DNA of 64,000 bases. Source: Gemmiger sp. An120 (GTDB taxonomy: Bacteria > Bacillota > Clostridia > Oscillospirales > Ruminococcaceae). A model generated the notes under the pieces. The model had not been told where the DNA came from. It worked only from the letters and a program-made list of their open reading frames with translations, and ran no database searches. The DNA lies in NCBI RefSeq assembly GCF_002160955.1, contig NZ_NFLN01000009.1:62001-126000 (forward strand), given 5' to 3'. The position numbers and the translations under genes are program-made. The first letter of the stretch is position 1. Every line of letters begins with the position of its first letter. Of the stretch, positions 59,251 to 64,000 are shown piece after piece.

Positions 59251-59279
59251 ATTTTAGCAAGAAAACGGAGAAAAAGCAA
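59251..59279 (-). promoter_or_regulatory. opp operon promoter
   Basis: On the minus strand TTGCTT (59279-59274), 17 bp, TAAAAT (59256-59251). Upstream is an AT-rich stretch with direct repeats AGTTTACT and AGTTCACT, possible regulator half-sites. Confidence 0.65.
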
Positions 59280-59398
59280 CTAAAAGTGAACTTTTGAGTA
59301 AACTTTTATAAAAACCGAAGAAAAATCTGTGTTGAAATAGTGTTGTATCATGCAAAAGTGCAGAATCCTAAAGACCGGCAGCCGCATAACTGTCTGCG

Positions 59399-61201
59399 TC
59401 ACGCGGACATCAGGGCCTCCATCTCTCCCAGCAGGGTATCAAAGTACCGCAGGGCGTCGTCAATGGGGGCGGGCGTGGACAGGTCTACGCCGGCGCCCTG
59501 CAGCAGGGTTACCGGATCGGCCGAGCAGCCGCCGCTCAGGAAATGCAGGTAGTCGTCCACTGCCGGCTGGCCCTCGCGCAGGATGCGCTGGGACAGGGCA
59601 ACCGCCGAGGCAAAGCCGGTGGCGTACTGATATACATAGAAATTGTAATAGAAGTGGGGGATACGGGCCCACTCCAGAGCGATTTCGGGATCGGCCACGA
59701 TGTCGTCGCCGTAGTACAGCCGGTTCAGCTCCGCGTATTTGGCGCACAGGCCGTCGGCGGTCAGGGCCTTGCCCTGGCGAACCTGCTCACTGCACCACAG
59801 TTCGAACTCGGCAAACATGGTCTGACGGTACAGGGTGGTGCGGAACTGCTCCAGGAAATGGTTGATCAGGTAGGCGCGCTGACGGGGCTCCTGGGTGCCG
59901 TCCAGCAGGTGGTGGATCAGCAGGGCCTCGTTGCAGGTGGAGGCAACCTCCGCCACAAAGATCTTGTAGCCGGCATAGGTGGGCTTCTGGTGGGTGTTGG
60001 ACAGGTAGGAGTGCAGGGCGTGGCCCATCTCGTGCACCAGGGTGAACGCATCGTTCAGGGTGTCGGTGTAGTTGAGCAGCACGTAGGGGTGCGCGCCGTA
60101 TACGCCGGCAGAGTACGCGCCGGAGCGCTTGCCCTGGTTCTCATACACATCCAGCCAGCGGTTGTCAAAGCCCTCGTTCAGCATCCGCAGGTAGTTTTCG
60201 CCCAGGGGAGCCAGCGCCTCGCGGGCCATCTCCTTGCCCTTTTCAAAGGGAACCTCCATCTGTACGTCGGCCACGATGGGGGCATACAGATCATAATAAT
60301 GAAGTTCATCCACGCCCAGCAGTTTTTTGCGCAGCCGCACATACCGGTGCATGGTGGGCAGGTGCTTGTGTACGGTCTCGATCAGGTTGTGGTAGATTTC
60401 CACCGGAACCTCGGTCTCCGCCAGGGAAGCGTGCAGGGCAGAGGGATAGTGGCGGGCATCCGCAAAGAACTGCAGCTGCTTCATCTGGGCGCCCAGCAGG
60501 GCGGAGCAGGTGTTCTTCAGCTTGCCGTACCCGGCATAGAGAGAACGGAAAGCAGACTCTCGCAGAGCCCGGTCCTGGGATTCCATCATGGCGATGTAGC
60601 TGCCATGACTCAGGGCGTGGTGCTCGCCCTGACCGTCCACCGCATCCTCAAAGGTCATGTCGGCGTTGTTCAGCAGGGGGAAGATACTGCCCGGGGCCTG
60701 ACCCATGCTGCCGGCGGCGGCCAGCAGGTTTTCGCACTCGGCGGAGAGGGTGTGCTCCTTCTTGCGCAGGATGCGGGTCAGTGCCAGACGGTAATGCTCC
60801 AGCGCCGGCTCGGTGCGGTAGAACTCCTCCAGACGGTTCTCATCAATGGCCAGCAGTTCCGGGGTCTGGAATGCCAGCGCCTGCTCCCAGGCCACCAGGA
60901 AGTTGCGGGCCTGGGCGCTCATCTCCTGATACACGGGCTCCCGGGTGTCCTGGTCGGTCTTGCGCATCGCGTAGGACAGCATCCGGTCGGCGTCCACCTC
61001 CAGCTGATCCTGCAGCTGCAGAAACTCCAGCAGGGTGGCGGCGCTCTCGCTCAGGCGCCCCGCATAGGCGGACAGCTTGCCCAGCGACTCCTGCAGGCGG
61101 GTATATTCTGCCTGCCAGGCTTCATCACTGGGGAAAAGATCGGTGAGGTTCCAGGTGAATTCCTGCGGGATCTCACTGCGGACAGGAACGGTTTTTGCCA
61201 T
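59399..61201 (-). CDS. pepF: Oligoendopeptidase F
   Basis: This 600-residue cytosolic zinc metallopeptidase of family M3 cleaves imported peptides. The zinc motif is HEMGHALHSY (about residue 382) with the third ligand Glu in EVASTCNEA 25 residues on. AAAAGGAG lies before the ATG at 61201; an extension upstream would run through its promoter. It is upstream of the opp operon in the same direction, across a 250-bp gap with its own promoter, so import and peptide digestion are linked but separately transcribed. Confidence 0.94.
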   Translation of the reverse strand: MAKTVPVRSEIPQEFTWNLTDLFPSDEAWQAEYTRLQESLGKLSAYAGRLSESAATLLEFLQLQDQLEVDADRMLSYAMRKTDQDTREPVYQEMSAQARNFLVAWEQALAFQTPELLAIDENRLEEFYRTEPALEHYRLALTRILRKKEHTLSAECENLLAAAGSMGQAPGSIFPLLNNADMTFEDAVDGQGEHHALSHGSYIAMMESQDRALRESAFRSLYAGYGKLKNTCSALLGAQMKQLQFFADARHYPSALHASLAETEVPVEIYHNLIETVHKHLPTMHRYVRLRKKLLGVDELHYYDLYAPIVADVQMEVPFEKGKEMAREALAPLGENYLRMLNEGFDNRWLDVYENQGKRSGAYSAGVYGAHPYVLLNYTDTLNDAFTLVHEMGHALHSYLSNTHQKPTYAGYKIFVAEVASTCNEALLIHHLLDGTQEPRQRAYLINHFLEQFRTTLYRQTMFAEFELWCSEQVRQGKALTADGLCAKYAELNRLYYGDDIVADPEIALEWARIPHFYYNFYVYQYATGFASAVALSQRILREGQPAVDDYLHFLSGGCSADPVTLLQGAGVDLSTPAPIDDALRYFDTLLGEMEALMSA

Positions 61202-61291
61202 GAATGTCGACTCCTTTTGCAATAAATTGGGGCCCTGCCGCAAACGGCCCGGCCCTGAAAACGCCGGAAACGGCGTTAAAATTACTTCCCC

Positions 61292-61320
61292 AGTATAGCA
61301 CAGTCTGCCGCCGCTGTCAT
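61292..61320 (-). promoter_or_regulatory. pepF promoter
   Basis: On the minus strand ATGACA (61320-61315), 17 bp, TATACT (61297-61292). Confidence 0.65.
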
Positions 61321-61605
61321 CGGATATACAGCCGCCGATAAAAAAACATGCTTTTATGCCAGGGGATTGCACGCATGCGCCCGGATACTTTATATGCATG
61401 AATATATACCGGCGGTACCCAGTCTGCGGGTCCGGCGACGCGCAAAATCTTGTTGGACAGATTTGCTGTCATCGCTTTTACTGGAAATTCGTTTGAGAGA
61501 AGAAAGCGGCTTTTCTCCGAAAGATATGTTTACCGTACGTCGCGCAAAAAACAGGGGAGGCAAGCAAAAAGCCCCGCCGGATAGCAGGGCTTTTCTGCGG
61601 AAATA

Positions 61606-61641
61606 CGAAAAAACTCCCGAATGCTGCTGCATTCGGGAGTC
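61606..61641 (-). terminator. tRNA-Leu terminator
   Basis: On the minus strand a 13-bp stem (gactcccgaatgc with gcattcgggagtt, final pair G-T) is followed by TTTTT, directly after the encoded CCA. Confidence 0.85.
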
Positions 61642-61728
61642 TGGTGCGGATGAAGGGACTTGAACCCATATGGAGTTGCCCCCACTAGAACCTGAATCTA
61701 GCGCGTCTGCCAATTCCGCCACATCCGC
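61642..61728 (-). tRNA. tRNA-Leu (anticodon CAG)
   Basis: An 87-nt class II tRNA including an encoded CCA end. The acceptor stem pairs GCGGATG with CATCCGC, the anticodon stem CTAGA/TCTAG encloses TTCAGGT with anticodon CAG, and a long variable arm (GGGGGCAACTCC) marks leucine. The T-loop GTTCAAGTC is present. It reads CUG codons, heavily used in this window. Confidence 0.95.
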
Positions 61729-61763
61729 TTATTTTGTTGTTCCGTCGCCGCGGAACGTTATAT

Positions 61764-61792
61764 ATCTTAGCATGAGTTTCCCGGGTTGTCAA
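61764..61792 (-). promoter_or_regulatory. tRNA-Leu promoter
   Basis: On the minus strand TTGACA (61792-61787), 17 bp, TAAGAT (61769-61764). Confidence 0.75.
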
Positions 61793-61857
61793 TACATTTT
61801 TTGAATTTTTTTGCAGAAAAATAAAATCTCTTTTTGGCGGGCCTTTTTCAGGCGAAA

Positions 61858-61943
61858 AACGCAATGCCGGCAATGCAACCTGCCCCCTTTAAATGACCGC
61901 ATAGAGGGAGAACATTGCTTTTCCTTTTAGCCCCTGCTATGCT
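61858..61943 (+). promoter_or_regulatory. Promoter and candidate LytTR site
   Basis: TTGCTT (61915-61920), 17 bp, TATGCT (61938-61943). About 45 bp upstream a direct repeat GCAATGC-CG-GCAATGC (near 61861-61876) is a candidate site for the LytTR protein that follows. Confidence 0.55.
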
Positions 61944-61967
61944 GAAATTACAAAAAGGGGGGATGCT

Positions 61968-62414
61968 ATGAAGCTGCAGATCGAACATTGCCCCGGCGAA
62001 GTCCAGGTAACAGTGCGGGGACCGGAAGACAGCGCCGAGCTGCAAACAATTGTTGCACTGCTGCAAAGCGAATCCGACCGAATGTGGCTGCTGAACGAAC
62101 AGCAGGAAACGGTGGCCGTATCTCCCCGGGATATTCTGTGGGCAGAAATGGTGGAGGATAAGGTGTTTGTGTACACAGCCGGCTCTGTCTGTCGTGCCCC
62201 GTTCAGCCTGGCGGCGCTGGAACTCCGCTGGGGTGTATTGGGGCTGTTCCGGTGCGGAAAATCCACAGTGGTAAACCTGAACGCGGTGCAAAGTCTGCAC
62301 AGCCGTCCGGGCGGCAGAATCGAAGCGCTGTTGCCCACAGGAGAAAAGATCCTGATATCCCGGCGGTATGCGCCGGCACTGCGGGAGAAATTACAGGGAG
62401 GTTATGAGGGATGA
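61968..62414 (+). CDS. LytTR-domain DNA-binding regulator
   Basis: This 148-residue protein has a C-terminal LytTR domain (about 45-145): VSPRDILWAEMVEDKVFVYT, then LFRCGKSTVVNLNAVQSLHSRPGGRI. It has no receiver domain. Such stand-alone LytTR proteins are paired with DUF3021 membrane proteins and regulate the same operon. The start follows AAAGGGGGG. It overlaps the next gene by 4 bp. Confidence 0.9.
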   Translation: MKLQIEHCPGEVQVTVRGPEDSAELQTIVALLQSESDRMWLLNEQQETVAVSPRDILWAEMVEDKVFVYTAGSVCRAPFSLAALELRWGVLGLFRCGKSTVVNLNAVQSLHSRPGGRIEALLPTGEKILISRRYAPALREKLQGGYEG

Positions 62415-62845
62415 AAACGTATCTGCGCATCTATCGCTGGTCCATGCAGATGAAACTGCACATGGCCCTGTATACGTTCGTGACAATTTTTCTAAAAGCT
62501 GTCTGCAGTCTGCTGCAGGGGGTAAACAGCTTGCCGATTATGGATATTGCTACTATGTGGCTGGTATCTTTAGTGTTTGCCATGATCGAAAGTGCCATCT
62601 ATCCTGAAAACAGCAGCTGCACAAAGGGCCGCACACTGGCCTGGGCAGTCGTTGCCAACCTCTGCTTTATTGGAGGTGCCTGGATGTTTGGATGGTTTGC
62701 GGAGCTGCCTTTGCGGGGAAAGATAATCCTGGTTGTTTTCCTGGAAATGGGGCTGGCAATGATGCGGTTCGGGGATCAGTTTGTGCTGAAAATGGACAGT
62801 GCCCAGTTGACCAAAGAGCTGAAACAGTATCAGAAAAAGATTTGA
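62411..62845 (+). CDS. DUF3021 membrane protein
   Basis: This 144-residue protein has four helices (about 18-38, 42-60, 73-94, 100-118) and a cytosolic basic/Gln-rich C-terminus (SAQLTKELKQYQKKI). Size and pairing with a LytTR regulator identify DUF3021, whose members may act as membrane-bound inhibitors of the partner. The ATG overlaps the lytTR stop (ATGA). Confidence 0.85.
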   Translation: MKTYLRIYRWSMQMKLHMALYTFVTIFLKAVCSLLQGVNSLPIMDIATMWLVSLVFAMIESAIYPENSSCTKGRTLAWAVVANLCFIGGAWMFGWFAELPLRGKIILVVFLEMGLAMMRFGDQFVLKMDSAQLTKELKQYQKKI

Positions 62846-62856
62846 GATTTCACAAA

Positions 62857-62893
62857 AAAGCCGCGGCATCCATTCGGAGATGCCGCGGCTTTT
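62857..62893 (+). terminator. Terminator of the LytTR/DUF3021 unit
   Basis: A stem of about 17 bp (aaaaaagccgcggcatc with gatgccgcggctttttt) and T-run. Confidence 0.9.
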
Positions 62894-63082
62894 TTGTGCG
62901 CTCAGGCACAGTATAGCGAGCAATATTTCGTAAGTTAGGACGGGTCTTTTGGATGAGAAAGGCTGTAAATATATATAACGCTTCCGTCAATATTTAGGGT
63001 TTTGAAAAAGGAAATGTTGTGGTATTGTTATAGCGGGGCAGAACCTGTGTGCAGGTGAACCGGTCTGACCGCACCGGTAAAA

Positions 63083-63118
63083 AAGCTGCCTGTCCCAAAC
63101 GGGCGGGCAGCAAAAAAG
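63083..63118 (-). terminator. Terminator of the MFS gene
   Basis: On the minus strand a GCTGCC/GGCAGC stem with partial inner pairing, followed by TTTTTT. Confidence 0.75.
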
Positions 63119-63124
63119 GTTTTG

Positions 63125-64000
63125 TCAGTGGAGATCCTGCGGCAGCCGGCGGAACAGTACAAACGGCACCACAAGAAGGACCAGCCCCAGCAGAAACAGG
63201 CTCTGGATGGGTGGGGCAGAGGGGGTTCTGTCCAGCACTTCAATCAGCGTAGAGGAAATGGTCGTTCCCAGCAGAGACGCGGCGCCGCTGATCAGCGAGT
63301 AGGCCGAGAAGTATACGCTGCGCATCTCGGTGGTGCTGGCGGCGACACGAAGCTGCAGAGTACCCACAGACAACCCGGAAGCCGGCAGTGTGCTCAGCAT
63401 CAGGTAGACTGGCGCAATCCAGAACCCGTTCTCAGGTCCGGAGAAAAACAGCAGCAAGGCCAGCAGTGCGTACAGGATGAAGATGTTGGAAAGGCAGGTT
63501 CGCCAGCCGGTTTTGGCGGCAATGCGGGAGAATACAGGGGCGAACACACCACGCAGAATATTGCCGGCGGTCCCCCAGATCATCAGGGTAATGAAGCTGA
63601 TATTCAGCATCCGCACTGCATACAGGCTGAACAGACCGCCGATAAACACGTTGGCGAAGCACCAGGAGGCGTTGGCCAGGATTACCTGGGTATGCTGCTT
63701 GTTCTTCAGCACCTGCAGCAAGGTGGAAAACGAGCTGTTCTGTGCGCGAAAAGAAACCGGTGCGCTCAGGAAAGGCAGCAGACACAGGCTGACCACCAGA
63801 AGCAGCGCTTCCGCAAGGCCGGCCAGGATGAAACCGGTCCGCAGATTTCCCATGCGCTCCGAGATCGAAATGGTGATCTGGATGACAGCGTTGGCTGCGG
63901 TGTAAATCAGCATGAACAAGGTTTCACGGGCTGTGTAGTAGCGGGAGCAGTGTTCGGCTTCAGCCATCTGCACATGCCAGTCTTCATAGGCGGGAGAGGA
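63125..64000 (-). CDS. MFS transporter, 3' part (runs off the right edge)
   Basis: The frame stays open to the window edge, so at least 291 residues are the C-terminal part of a larger protein. Hydrophobic segments alternate with short loops (about seven to eight helices), and the motif SERMGNLRTGFILAGLAEA is typical of the loop between helices in major facilitator proteins. The end is RRLPQDLH. Substrate and start are outside the window. An internal in-frame ATG at 63967 is probably not the start, because the protein already reads as the middle of a helix bundle. Confidence 0.75.
   Translation of the reverse strand, partial: SSPAYEDWHVQMAEAEHCSRYYTARETLFMLIYTAANAVIQITISISERMGNLRTGFILAGLAEALLLVVSLCLLPFLSAPVSFRAQNSSFSTLLQVLKNKQHTQVILANASWCFANVFIGGLFSLYAVRMLNISFITLMIWGTAGNILRGVFAPVFSRIAAKTGWRTCLSNIFILYALLALLLFFSGPENGFWIAPVYLMLSTLPASGLSVGTLQLRVAASTTEMRSVYFSAYSLISGAASLLGTTISSTLIEVLDRTPSAPPIQSLFLLGLVLLVVPFVLFRRLPQDLH

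Noticed and set aside
54557-61225. Three long plus-strand frames over the opp and pepF genes
   Set aside because: They are antisense shadows with Gln/His/Gly-rich translations and no plausible starts. The minus-strand genes are all recognised families.
61259-61277. Short hairpin in the pepF leader as a riboswitch or attenuator
   Set aside because: The stem is only 7 bp with a weak T-run and no conserved aptamer is visible.
61390-61722. Small open frame starting MAELADALDSG
   Set aside because: This is the well-known false protein read through tRNA-Leu and its terminator.

Overview
This window looks like a chromosomal segment of a GC-rich anaerobic member of the Firmicutes, probably an Oscillospiraceae/Ruminococcaceae relative of Subdoligranulum, Gemmiger or Faecalibacterium. 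The inference rests on strong Shine-Dalgarno sites, a SpoIIID regulator, a sigma-I/RsgI pair, CsoR-, DtxR- and Rex-type operators, AdhE, a superoxide reductase (desulfoferrodoxin) and an FMN-binding flavoprotein reductase. No phage, insertion sequence, CRISPR array or rRNA operon is visible. There is one tRNA (Leu-CAG). Genes are dense and most units are separated by clear intrinsic terminators.

Layout. 1-3.2 kb: hypA, a membrane protein, recQ. 3.2-5.8 kb (minus): a TauE/SafE permease and an aryl-sulfate sulfotransferase-like protein. 6-7.9 kb: a two-component pair. 7.9-11.5 kb: an iron locus (feoA, feoB, a small Cys-rich protein) flanked by two DtxR-like regulators and carrying three 18-bp operators. 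11.7-15.4 kb: a DUF975 protein and adhE behind a Rex-type operator. 15.5-19.8 kb (minus): a padR-DUF2812 pair, a duplicated CmpB-family membrane protein and a GT2 glycosyltransferase. 20-22.7 kb: a second two-component pair. 22.8-25.8 kb (minus): phosphatase, uridine kinase, dCMP deaminase, a thioredoxin-reductase-like protein and SpoIIID. 25.9-29 kb: an AraC regulator divergent from a secreted flavin reductase. 29.1-32.8 kb: inositol-phosphatase-like protein, adenosine deaminase, a CMD-family protein and LysR. 32.8-35.7 kb: a copper operon (copA fused to copZ, then csoR) with a textbook CsoR operator. 35.8-42.9 kb: an LRR surface protein, CmpB, superoxide reductase, two DUF308 proteins, a Crp/Fnr regulator, a truncated oleate hydratase and a PH-domain protein.

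43.1-48.7 kb is the most unusual region: sigI, an RsgI-like anti-sigma factor, a lipoprotein with ten exact 15-residue Asp-rich repeats, a VTC-type polyphosphate polymerase, DUF4956 and a CotH kinase. Two almost identical sigma-I-like promoters (GACCCC, 19 bp, CGTA) precede sigI and the lipoprotein, so the block reads as one self-regulated envelope module. 48.7-51.8 kb: an ester hydrolase divergent from a condensation-fold acyltransferase and a zinc-ribbon membrane protein.

52-61.2 kb (minus): an oligopeptide ABC transporter (oppA, oppB, oppC, oppD, oppF) plus the peptidase PepF. Its OppC has a complete seven-bladed RCC1-like propeller inserted in the first extracytoplasmic loop, the other highlight of the window. 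61.6-64 kb: tRNA-Leu, a LytTR/DUF3021 pair and a partial MFS transporter running off the right edge.
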